From: CAYSZB01 sp964435475
GTDB taxonomy: Bacteria > Chloroflexota > Anaerolineae > Anaerolineales > Anaerolineaceae
Assembly: GCA_964435475.1 (NCBI GenBank)
Contig: CAYSZB010000012.1
Coordinates: 1-45,020 of the forward strand
Length of the DNA stretch: 45,020 nucleotides
Direction of reading: 5' to 3'
The translations under genes and the position numbers were made by a program. Below, piece by piece: positions 7,844-15,684 of this stretch (position 1 is the first letter of the stretch; every line of letters starts with the position of its first letter). The notes beneath the pieces were generated by a model. The model had not been told where the DNA came from, searched no databases, and saw nothing but the letters and a program-made list of their open reading frames with translations.

Positions 7844-8713
7844 ATGAAAAAGGCAGCAGTTTTCCCGATCCTTTTGGTTCTTATTCTCTCCTCATGCAAT
7901 ATCCCCAAAGTCACGCAAGAAGCTCTTGAGCAGGATGACATCGTGGCAACACAGGTGGCACAGATGCTGACACAGGTGCGGGAACAAACGGTTGAGGAAC
8001 CCGTGGTGACTGACGAACCGGCAGTACAACAACCCACAGAGACAACCCAGCCCAGCGCCACACCGGAACCGACCGCGACCAGCACGCCCCTGCCGACCAG
8101 CACACCGACCAATACCCCCACACCCACACCGGACCTCTCGGACCCGGCGATCACACTGGGGGCACCCTCATGGACCAACGAATTCTCAGCGGTTTCCAGC
8201 GTTTGGGAATATGCCGACACAGAGACCTCTTTCCATGTGGCAGATGGATTCTTAAACATTAAGTCCTACGGTTACCCTTACTGGCACGGGTGGTACGTCA
8301 CCTCGCCCAAGATCGAGGATTTTTACCTAGAAATGACCTACAACATGCCGGTCTGTTCAGGCAGTGACTACATCGGGCTGGCATTCCGCTCGCCGGATGG
8401 CACGCAGTTCTACTTCATGGCGGCATCCTGCAACGGGTCATGGGGCTTTTACCGCATGGATTCGACAATCAAGGTCAATACGATCCTGTCTTTCGCACCC
8501 TCAGGTGAATTCAAGCCAGCCCCCAACGTCAACCGGATCGGAGTAAAGGCCAACGGGACATCATACGAGTTTTATGTTAATGGCAAAAAGGTGGGGTCGG
8601 CCAGCGACAGCACGTTGAAGGATGCGGGCATGATCGGTTTTGTGACATCATTTGTTGAGAATAATGGGTTTACGACCCGGGTTGACAAACTGCAATACTG
8701 GCTATTGCCGTAA
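7844..8713 (+). CDS. Lipoprotein with Thr/Pro stalk and concanavalin-like domain
   Basis: The 289-residue protein begins with a lipoprotein signal whose lipobox LSSC puts the lipidated Cys at 18. AAAGGA at 7831-7836 supports the ATG at 7844 over the GTG two codons earlier. After a short helical piece comes a Thr/Pro-rich stalk (about 60-100) of the TSTPLPTSTPTNTPTPT kind. It leads to a beta-rich C-terminal domain with features of concanavalin-A-like lectin/glucanase folds: WTNEF at the start, GLAFRSPDGTQFYF, and YEFYVNGKKVGSA near the end. Such domains often bind carbohydrate. No catalytic acid pair is obvious, so a binding or structural role at the cell surface is more likely than hydrolysis. 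Confidence 0.82.
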   Translation: MKKAAVFPILLVLILSSCNIPKVTQEALEQDDIVATQVAQMLTQVREQTVEEPVVTDEPAVQQPTETTQPSATPEPTATSTPLPTSTPTNTPTPTPDLSDPAITLGAPSWTNEFSAVSSVWEYADTETSFHVADGFLNIKSYGYPYWHGWYVTSPKIEDFYLEMTYNMPVCSGSDYIGLAFRSPDGTQFYFMAASCNGSWGFYRMDSTIKVNTILSFAPSGEFKPAPNVNRIGVKANGTSYEFYVNGKKVGSASDSTLKDAGMIGFVTSFVENNGFTTRVDKLQYWLLP

Positions 8714-8775
8714 GCGAATCTGAAGCTGGGATCTGTGCGATAGGTCCCAATTAGAAAATTTTATTAGGGTATGAG

Positions 8776-9903
8776 ATGAAGATCATACAATTTGACCCTG
8801 ACGAGCGGAAATTCCAGAAAGCCTTCCTGGAATTTCCGTTTAAGTTGTACAAAAACACCCCGCAATGGGTACCGCCCTTCAGAAGCGACCTACGCAAGGT
8901 TTTCTCACGAAGCAAGCATGGTTTTTATGATCACGGGACAGCCAGGTTCTTTTTGGCTGTGGACGAAAAAGGCAAGGCACTCGGACGGCTGGCGGTGTTG
9001 GACAACTTCGGGTACAACGAACATTTCAAGACAAAAACGGCCATTTTTTCGATGTTCGAATGCATTGCAGATTTTTTAGTGGCAAAAGGATTGTTCGAAG
9101 CCGGGTTTAATTGGGCGATCGGGCGGGGTTTGAACGAGATGGTCGGACCAAAAGGTTTTGCGGTATTGGATGGCTTTGGCACCCTGATCGATGGCTTTGA
9201 ATACCGGGCGGCGTTCGGTAAGGTTTATAACCCACCCTATTACCAGGAATTCCTGGAAAAACTGGGCTTTGAGAAGAAATGGGACACCTTTACAGGGATC
9301 CTGGACCGTTCATACCACTTACCCGAAAAGGTAGGGCAAATTGCGGACCTGGTCATGAAAAAACGGGGGCTAAGCATCAAGCGCTTCAATGTACGCAAAG
9401 AGATGTATGCCTATATTGACTATCTCCAAGAGCTGTACAACGGCTCACTGGCAAACGACAGCGCCAACATGCCAATCTCAGACCGCGACATGCAGACGAT
9501 GGTAAACCAGGCTTTAAAGTTTGCCGACCCGCAACTGATCAAGCTGATCATGAAGGAAGAGAAGCCGGTCGGGTTCCTGCTGGCTTTCCCGGACATCGGC
9601 AAAGCAATGATCCGCAGCAAGGGGCGGCTGCTGCCTTTTGGCTGGTACCACATTTTGCGTGCGCTTAAGAAGACCGATACGGTAGACCTGGACGGTGCCG
9701 GGATATTGCCGGAATACCAACGCATCGGGGGCACGGCACTGATGTATAGCGAGATCTACGAGAGCGTGACATCCAAAGCCAACTACCAGTATGCGGAGTT
9801 GATCCAGGTGCGGGATAACAACCCGCAGATGCTGCTGGAATGGGAAAACATGGGCATCAAACCGAGAAAAACTCACCGCTCATACCGGCGGGACCTACCA
9901 TAA
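8776..9903 (+). CDS. GNAT-fold acyltransferase-like protein (YghO / bacterial ceramide synthase type)
   Basis: The 375-residue soluble protein opens with FPFKLYKNTPQWVPPFRSDL, then a GFYDHGTARFFLAV segment and LGRLAVLDN. To my recollection this pattern marks the large family that includes E. coli YghO, proteins often mislabelled dATP pyrophosphohydrolase, and the bacterial ceramide synthase of Caulobacter, all with GNAT-like folds. The C-terminal half contains a second GNAT-like stretch ending in GAGILPEYQRIGGTALMYSEI, which fits an acyl-CoA-binding loop. It starts after an AGGG site and lies 23 bases upstream of the AGPS-like gene, so it is probably the first gene of that operon. It could N-acylate a sphingoid base or acylate another lipid precursor; neither is shown by sequence alone. 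Confidence 0.65.
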   Translation: MKIIQFDPDERKFQKAFLEFPFKLYKNTPQWVPPFRSDLRKVFSRSKHGFYDHGTARFFLAVDEKGKALGRLAVLDNFGYNEHFKTKTAIFSMFECIADFLVAKGLFEAGFNWAIGRGLNEMVGPKGFAVLDGFGTLIDGFEYRAAFGKVYNPPYYQEFLEKLGFEKKWDTFTGILDRSYHLPEKVGQIADLVMKKRGLSIKRFNVRKEMYAYIDYLQELYNGSLANDSANMPISDRDMQTMVNQALKFADPQLIKLIMKEEKPVGFLLAFPDIGKAMIRSKGRLLPFGWYHILRALKKTDTVDLDGAGILPEYQRIGGTALMYSEIYESVTSKANYQYAELIQVRDNNPQMLLEWENMGIKPRKTHRSYRRDLP

Positions 9904-9926
9904 TAACAAGCAACGAGGAGCATGGC

Positions 9927-11534
9927 ATGAAAAGAATTCAAGGCTGGGGCAATGTAGAGACGGATTACCCGGTTCCAGAACCGGCAAAACGCTACCTGGC
10001 GGGAGCGGTTGGCGCACCGCTGCAATTGAAAGACACTACGCTGGAAGAACTGGTGACGAAAGTGCCGGATTCGCGGTTGAAACCCAACCCGATGGTAAGC
10101 ACCGACGCAATTGAACGGCTGGGGCATGCACGCGGGCAATCGACCCGCGACTGGGTGGAAATGCGCGACGGTTTGATCCAGACATTCCCGGACGGGGTGG
10201 CTTACCCGGGCAGCGTCGAAGATGTAAAGGAGATAATCCAGTATGCGATGCAAATGGGGTGCAAACTGATCCCGTATGGCGGCGGTTCAAGCGTGGTGGG
10301 GCACCTGACCCCGACAGGTTCCGATCAGCCTTTCCTTTCGGTAGACATGACCAAGATGGACAAAGTCGTTGGCATTAATGAATCTGACATGACCGCAGTC
10401 ATTCAAGCCGGCGCCAGGGGGCCGATCCTGGAAGAGCAGCTCAACGCAGCGGGTTATACACTGGGACACTTCCCACAGTCGTGGGAATATTCCACACTGG
10501 GGGGATGGCTGGTGACGCGGTCGGTCGGTCAGCAGTCGTATTATTACGGACGGATCGAGCCGCTCTTTGCCGGCGGGCACCTGGAGACAGCGTTTGGGGG
10601 ATATGAACTGCCGGTGATCGTGAAAAGCGCAGCGGGACCGGACCTGCGGGAGTTGGTTTTGGGAAGCGAGGCACGGCTGGGCATTTTGACCCATGCCACG
10701 ATGCGCATCCGCAAGCTGCCGGAGCGTGAGAGATGGTACGCGGCGTTCTTCCCGAACTGGGAGGAAGGAGTCAAGGCCGAGATGGAAGTTGCCCAGAGGC
10801 AGATCCCGGTGTGCATGTCCCGATTGAGCGATGCCATGGAGACAGAAACAACGATGCAGCTTTCGGGTGAAGAAAAACTGGTTAATTTTGCCAAGAAGGG
10901 ACTTAACCTGGTTGGGATGGGAGACGAAAGGATCATGCTGATCTACGGTGTGACCGGCGAGGCAAAAAGCGGAAGGTTCGCCAAAGGCGAAATGGAAGCC
11001 ATCATCCGCAAGCACCACGGCATCCCGGTCAATTTCTACCTCGGACCAGCCTGGATGAAGAAACGCTTTCTAACCCCCTACCTGCGCAACACGCTGTGGG
11101 AGTTGGGGTATTCGCTGGACACGTTCGAGACCTCCCTGCCCTGGTCAGTATTGAAACAGTACCAGAAGGCTGTAATGCATGACCTGGTGCATGCGCTTGA
11201 GCCTGTGAATGAAAAAGTGCTGGCCTTCAGCCATATTTCCCATATCTATACGAATGGCGGCAGCATGTACATCACCTATGCCTACCGACGGGCGGCTGAA
11301 CCTGAAGCAACACTGCAGCGCTGGCAGACGATCAAGGAAAAAGTCAGCCAAAGGATCCTTGAGTATGGAGGGACGATAAGCCATCAACACGGCGTCGGTC
11401 TGGACCATAAGCCTTACCTGCCAAAGGAAAAGGGAGAAATGGGGCTGGCGATTTTACGTAATGTGATGGGGACCTGTGACCCACAGGGGATCTTCAACCC
11501 AGGCAAACTGGTGGACAGTGGGGACCGGAAATGA
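9927..11534 (+). CDS. FAD-linked oxidase, alkylglycerone-phosphate synthase (AGPS)-like
   Basis: The start at 9927 has GAGGAG 6 bases upstream, giving 535 residues. The layout is that of the vanillyl-alcohol-oxidase superfamily: a PCMH-type FAD domain with PYGGGSSV (116-123), a TLGGWLVTRSVGQQS stretch, GPDLRELVLGSEARLGILT, and a C-terminal cap. Details point to AGPS, which swaps the acyl group of acyl-DHAP for a fatty alcohol to form the ether bond: an N-terminal QGWGN segment, HARGQSTRDW, and the YITYAYRR strand (448-455) that carries the active-site Tyr in AGPS. The AGPS triple-His motif reads HQH here (486-488). The stop overlaps the next start (ATGA). A different alpha-hydroxyacid or glycerol-phosphate substrate remains possible. 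Confidence 0.78.
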   Translation: MKRIQGWGNVETDYPVPEPAKRYLAGAVGAPLQLKDTTLEELVTKVPDSRLKPNPMVSTDAIERLGHARGQSTRDWVEMRDGLIQTFPDGVAYPGSVEDVKEIIQYAMQMGCKLIPYGGGSSVVGHLTPTGSDQPFLSVDMTKMDKVVGINESDMTAVIQAGARGPILEEQLNAAGYTLGHFPQSWEYSTLGGWLVTRSVGQQSYYYGRIEPLFAGGHLETAFGGYELPVIVKSAAGPDLRELVLGSEARLGILTHATMRIRKLPERERWYAAFFPNWEEGVKAEMEVAQRQIPVCMSRLSDAMETETTMQLSGEEKLVNFAKKGLNLVGMGDERIMLIYGVTGEAKSGRFAKGEMEAIIRKHHGIPVNFYLGPAWMKKRFLTPYLRNTLWELGYSLDTFETSLPWSVLKQYQKAVMHDLVHALEPVNEKVLAFSHISHIYTNGGSMYITYAYRRAAEPEATLQRWQTIKEKVSQRILEYGGTISHQHGVGLDHKPYLPKEKGEMGLAILRNVMGTCDPQGIFNPGKLVDSGDRK

Positions 11535-13105
11535 GCGAAGTGGAGAGCCGGCAGCAGACCTGGAAAAACCTGGACCAGGCATGGGATATCGTGATCATCG
11601 GGGGCGGGATCACCGGGGCCGGGATCTTTAACTACGCTGCCCGCAAAGGCCTGAAAGTGCTGTTGCTGGAAGCAGCGGATTTTGCATTTGGCACCTCCAG
11701 CCGGTCATCCAAACTGGTGCATGGAGGGCTGCGTTACTTGAAGAACAAACAATATGACGTGGTCAAGGAATCAGTGCGTGAACGCGAACGCTTGATCAGG
11801 GAAGCGCCAGGGCTGGTCAACAAGATGGCTTTTGTTTACCCGGGGTTTGCCAGTCACAAGAAAGCCCATTATGAAATGGGGGTGGGAACCTTTTTGTATG
11901 ACATGATGGTGCCGAAATGGGAGCACCACCTGGTTGCCAGGGATGAGCTCTTAAAAAATGACCCATTTGTGCGCAGTGAAGGACTTTTAGGGGCGAACCT
12001 GTACTACGATGCGACGGTGGATGACAGCCGGCTGGTTCTGAGAGTTCTGCAGGAAGGGAGCAGGCATGGAGGGGTGGCAATCAACTACGCCAGGGTGGTC
12101 GGGTTTCTGAGGGACCTAGCGCAGCAGGTGGTGGGGGTGAGGGTTGAAGACCAATCACCTGAAAAAAGCGGGGTCGCAGAGATCAAAGCCAGGGTGGTGA
12201 TCAACGCCAGCGGTCCCTGGTCGGACGTGGTGCGCCAGGAGATCCAGGGACAGCCCCAACTGAGAAAATTACGCGGCAGTCACCTGTTCTTTACACATAA
12301 ACGGGTGCCATTAAGTCAGTCAATCACGATGGTGCACCCGAGGGATCACCGGGCATTGTTTGTTGTGCCATGGGAAGGGACAACGCTGATCGGGACGACC
12401 GACCTGGACCAGGAAAACCTGGACGGTGAGCCGCACATTTCAGCTGAGGAAGTCGATTACCTGCTGGAAGCGGCGAATTACATCATGCCTGACCTGCAAC
12501 TTGGTCATGAAGATGTCATTTCGACCATCTCAGGGCTCAGACCGGTGATCAACTCTGGAGAGGGTACGCCTTCACAGCAATCACGCCGGCACATGGTATG
12601 GGAAGAGCAGGGGTTAACGACGATAAGCGGTGGTAAACTGACCATTTTCAGGGTCATGGCAGCCGACTGTTTGAATTTTGTTTCCGCAAAACTGCCCGGA
12701 CAGCCAAAATTTGATCACCGTGAGCCTGTCTTCGATCTAATACCTGAAAAACCAGGCAACAACCCGATTACTGAGCGGTCATGGCAATTCCTGGCGGGCA
12801 GGCATGGTTTGGATGCCACCCGGCTGGTGGAGAGTGCCCAGTCCGGGACCCTGGCAGAAATCGAAGCGACCACCAACCTGTGGGCTGAGCTGGCCTGGGC
12901 GGCGGGGCATGATCATGTGGTCCACCTGGATGACCTGCTATTACGGCGGGTCAGGCTGGGTTTATATCTCAGGAATGGCGGACTAGACCAGATCGAGAAG
13001 ATCAGGGCGATGGTTAGCCCCATCCTGGGTTGGGATGGGCAACGCTGGGAAGAAGAGATCCAACGTTATAAAGGGATCTGGTCCAGTTTTTATTACTTAC
13101 CTTAG
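11531..13105 (+). CDS. glpD: FAD-dependent glycerol-3-phosphate dehydrogenase, GlpD family
   Basis: The 524-residue flavoprotein has the N-terminal dinucleotide fold IIGGGITGAG (22-31), the GlpD-typical TSSRSSKLVHGGLRYL, ASGPWSD and TTDLDQ segments, and the late SGGKLTIFRVMA motif with a C-terminal helical domain. GlpD oxidises sn-glycerol-3-phosphate to DHAP at the membrane and passes electrons to quinone. The ATGA overlap with the AGPS-like gene indicates translational coupling, so the DHAP it makes may feed that enzyme. This is the respiratory GlpD type rather than the anaerobic GlpA; no GlpB or GlpC homologue is nearby. Confidence 0.9.
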   Translation: MSEVESRQQTWKNLDQAWDIVIIGGGITGAGIFNYAARKGLKVLLLEAADFAFGTSSRSSKLVHGGLRYLKNKQYDVVKESVRERERLIREAPGLVNKMAFVYPGFASHKKAHYEMGVGTFLYDMMVPKWEHHLVARDELLKNDPFVRSEGLLGANLYYDATVDDSRLVLRVLQEGSRHGGVAINYARVVGFLRDLAQQVVGVRVEDQSPEKSGVAEIKARVVINASGPWSDVVRQEIQGQPQLRKLRGSHLFFTHKRVPLSQSITMVHPRDHRALFVVPWEGTTLIGTTDLDQENLDGEPHISAEEVDYLLEAANYIMPDLQLGHEDVISTISGLRPVINSGEGTPSQQSRRHMVWEEQGLTTISGGKLTIFRVMAADCLNFVSAKLPGQPKFDHREPVFDLIPEKPGNNPITERSWQFLAGRHGLDATRLVESAQSGTLAEIEATTNLWAELAWAAGHDHVVHLDDLLLRRVRLGLYLRNGGLDQIEKIRAMVSPILGWDGQRWEEEIQRYKGIWSSFYYLP

Positions 13106-13140
13106 ACAAGTTTTATGCAACACCTGGAAACGGAGGAATG

Positions 13141-14706
13141 ATGGCAGGAAAATATATTTTGTCGATCGACCAGGGCACACAATCTGCCCGGGCACTGGTT
13201 TTTGACCTTCAAGGCAACCTGCTGGCAAAGAAGCGGGTGCCCATCGAGCCATATTACTCAACACAACCCGGGTGGGCGGAACAGGACCCGGAAGTGTACT
13301 GGCGGGCAGTGTGCGAAGCCTGCCAGGCGCTATGGCATGAGCAGGGCGTCGACCCGCACGAAATCGCCGGGGTAGGACTGACCACGCAAAGGTCGACATT
13401 GATCAACCTGGATGCCGATGGCAAACCACTGCGCCCGGCAATTGTCTGGCTGGACCAGCGAAGAACCCCCAGGGAAAAACTGCACAAGGTCGGTGGGGTA
13501 TGGGGGGCACTGTTTGCGCTCAGTGGGATGACCGAAACGGTGGCTTACCTGCAATCGGAGGCGGAATCCAACTGGGTCCGCACCTACCAGCCGGACATCT
13601 GGAAAAAAACTCATAAATTTGTGCTGCTATCGGGATACCTGACCTACCGGTTGATCGGCAAGTATGTTGACTCAGCGGGCTGCCAGGTGGCGTACATCCC
13701 ATTCGATTACAAGAAGCAGGATTGGTGCGCCAAGAGCGACTGGAAGTGGGATGCCGTGCCAGTTGAAGAGAGCATGCTGGTTGACCTGGTTCCCCCGGCC
13801 AGCCTGCTGGGAGAGATCAGCCCGGAAGCTGCCGAAGCGACCGGCATCCCGGTGGGATTACCGCTGATCGCCACAGCAGCGGACAAAGCCACCGAGGTCA
13901 TTGGAGCGGGCTGCCTGACACCAGACATTGCCTGCCTGAGCTATGGGACGACCGCTACAATCAACACGACCCACACCAAATACCTGGAAGTGATCCCATT
14001 GATCCCACCCTACCCATCCGCCATCCCCGGGGCATATTCACTGGAGATCCAGGTTTTCCGTGGGTTCTGGATGGTGAGCTGGTTCAAAGAGGAGTTCGGG
14101 CAAAATGAGAAGAAACTGGCTCTGGAACGCAACCTAGAGCCCGAGGTCCTGTTCGATGAACTGTTAAGGCAGGCGCCGGCAGGTTCGCAAGGCCTGATCC
14201 TGCAGCCTTACTGGTCGCCAGGGCTGAAAGTGCCGGGACCGGAAGCCAAAGGCGCCATCATCGGGTTCGGCGATGTGCATACCCGGTCTTATTTTTACCG
14301 TTCAATCCTTGAGGGATTGGGCTACAGCCTCAGGGAGGGACTTGAGAGAACCGAGAAGCGCAGTCACATCCCGATCACCTCGATCAGGGTGGCTGGCGGC
14401 GGGTCGCAGAGCCCGGGTGCCATGCAAATCACAGCAGACATCTTCGGGCTGCCGGTTTCCAAACCGCATGTCTACGAAGCATCCGGATTGGGGGCAGCGA
14501 TCGATGTAGCGGTCGGGTTGAACCTCCACCCAGGATTTGACAAGGCGATCGAGGAGATGACGCATATAGGTGAGACATTCCTGCCCAACCAGGAAACACA
14601 CCGGCTGTATTCACGGCTTTATGAACGTATCTATAAAAAGATGTACAAGCAGTTAAAACCGTTCTATGACGAGATCCGTGACATCACGGGGTATCCCCCC
14701 AAGTAG
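13141..14706 (+). CDS. FGGY-family carbohydrate kinase, possibly glycerol kinase
   Basis: The 521-residue protein is an FGGY kinase (ribonuclease H-like fold). It has an N-terminal DQGTQSARALVFD phosphate loop, PGWAEQDPEVYW, TTQRSTLINLD, an IVWLDQRR segment, a central SYGTTATIN, and a C-terminal VAGGGSQSPGAMQITADI adenosine-binding motif. FGGY kinases phosphorylate glycerol, xylulose, ribulose or related polyols. The GWxExDP and DQRR stretches and the GlpD neighbour favour glycerol, but glycerol kinases usually have CRR or QSRR and a different central region, so the substrate is open. GGAGGA abuts a first ATG (13138); I prefer the second (13141). It follows glpD by 35 bases in the same direction. 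Confidence 0.85.
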   Translation: MAGKYILSIDQGTQSARALVFDLQGNLLAKKRVPIEPYYSTQPGWAEQDPEVYWRAVCEACQALWHEQGVDPHEIAGVGLTTQRSTLINLDADGKPLRPAIVWLDQRRTPREKLHKVGGVWGALFALSGMTETVAYLQSEAESNWVRTYQPDIWKKTHKFVLLSGYLTYRLIGKYVDSAGCQVAYIPFDYKKQDWCAKSDWKWDAVPVEESMLVDLVPPASLLGEISPEAAEATGIPVGLPLIATAADKATEVIGAGCLTPDIACLSYGTTATINTTHTKYLEVIPLIPPYPSAIPGAYSLEIQVFRGFWMVSWFKEEFGQNEKKLALERNLEPEVLFDELLRQAPAGSQGLILQPYWSPGLKVPGPEAKGAIIGFGDVHTRSYFYRSILEGLGYSLREGLERTEKRSHIPITSIRVAGGGSQSPGAMQITADIFGLPVSKPHVYEASGLGAAIDVAVGLNLHPGFDKAIEEMTHIGETFLPNQETHRLYSRLYERIYKKMYKQLKPFYDEIRDITGYPPK

Positions 14707-14746
14707 GAATGCCGACTGGTAGTAGATCGTTATTTTTGGAGGAGCG

Positions 14747-15493
14747 ATGGCAAAATACGAACTGATCAAGAACGCACACCTGGATGGAGATGAATTTTTT
14801 TATGAGGGCAGCACCAAGACCGGACTGCTGCTCTTGCATGGGTTTACAGCCACCACCACGGAGGTGAGATTGCTGGCTGAGTGCCTGGTTAAAACCGGCT
14901 ACACCATCACAGCTCCCCTTTTACCCGGGCATGGAACACACCCGGATGACCTCAACAAGGTCAGATGGCAGGATTGGGTGGATCACGCCGAGACAGCCTA
15001 CCTGGCTTTGAAAGAGAAAGTTGACGATGTCGTTGTCGGGGGTGAATCGATGGGCGGGCTGGTGGCGTTGATGATGGCGGCACGCCATCCTGAGATCAAA
15101 GGCGTGATGACCTTTGCCCCGGCGATCAAGGTGCCTCTCCTGTGGCTTTCACCGGTGATCGCCCTGTTCACCAAATGGTTGAAAAAGGAAAACAAGGATG
15201 ACGGGTTGGCGTGGAAGGGATACCTGGTCAACCCGAGCAAAGGTGCAGTCCAATTGCTCAAGCTGCAAAAAACTGTCAAGCAGGAGCTCCCCAAAATTCG
15301 ACAACCACTGCTGTTGGTTACTGGCGGGTATGACAGGACGATCGCGCCTGAGAGCAAGGAGATCCTGCTGGAGAAGGTCGGTTCACAGAAAATTGTCAGC
15401 GTGCACATGGCCCACTCAGGACACTGTATAATCCTCGACAAAGAACTGCCCGATGTCTGTCAATTGGCCAGGGATTTCATTTCCGGGCTGTAA
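14747..15493 (+). CDS. Alpha/beta hydrolase, carboxylesterase / monoacylglycerol lipase-like
   Basis: The 248-residue alpha/beta hydrolase resembles Est30-type carboxylesterases and monoacylglycerol lipases. The triad is visible: Ser101 in GESMGG, Asp196 in GGYDRTIAP and His226 in HSGHCIIL. The oxyanion segment LLLHGFTATTTEV (28-40) and LLPGHGTHPDDL are typical of the group. There is no signal peptide, so it is cytoplasmic. GGAGGAGCG precedes the ATG. It is the last gene of the run that begins at 8776, 40 bases after the kinase gene, which suggests an ester or lipid substrate related to that operon. No terminator is visible after it. Confidence 0.88.
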   Translation: MAKYELIKNAHLDGDEFFYEGSTKTGLLLLHGFTATTTEVRLLAECLVKTGYTITAPLLPGHGTHPDDLNKVRWQDWVDHAETAYLALKEKVDDVVVGGESMGGLVALMMAARHPEIKGVMTFAPAIKVPLLWLSPVIALFTKWLKKENKDDGLAWKGYLVNPSKGAVQLLKLQKTVKQELPKIRQPLLLVTGGYDRTIAPESKEILLEKVGSQKIVSVHMAHSGHCIILDKELPDVCQLARDFISGL

Positions 15494-15531
15494 CTTCAAG
15501 GTCAGAGAAGCAAATCAAATCAATCCAAAAA

Positions 15532-15560
15532 TTGACTGGTAGGACTGACAAGAGTATACT
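15532..15560 (+). promoter_or_regulatory. Sigma-70-type promoter of the ABC exporter operon
   Basis: TTGACT (15532-15537), a 17-base spacer and TATACT (15555-15560) form a near-consensus promoter. The transcript would start near 15567, leaving a leader of about 118 bases before the first exporter gene. I found no riboswitch or attenuator in that leader. Confidence 0.75.
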
Positions 15561-15684
15561 AGGGGGCTCTTGTATTGTTTGATGGAAATACGCGGCTGAA
15601 GTACCAATTTCCTGACCGATCACCCTGCTTTCCAGATATATACACTACAATAAGCCGTTGAGTTTTTGAATTTGGATGTAAGTT

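Noticed and set aside
9840..9926. Upstream 29-codon extension of the AGPS-like gene
   Set aside because: It overlaps the end of the GNAT-like gene; the ATG at 9927 has GAGGAG at ideal spacing.
15575..15661. 28-codon TTG-start frame in the exporter leader, considered as an MNIO precursor peptide
   Set aside because: Its GGGGG ribosome site lies before the predicted transcription start, and the peptide has a single Cys and no leader-like pattern.
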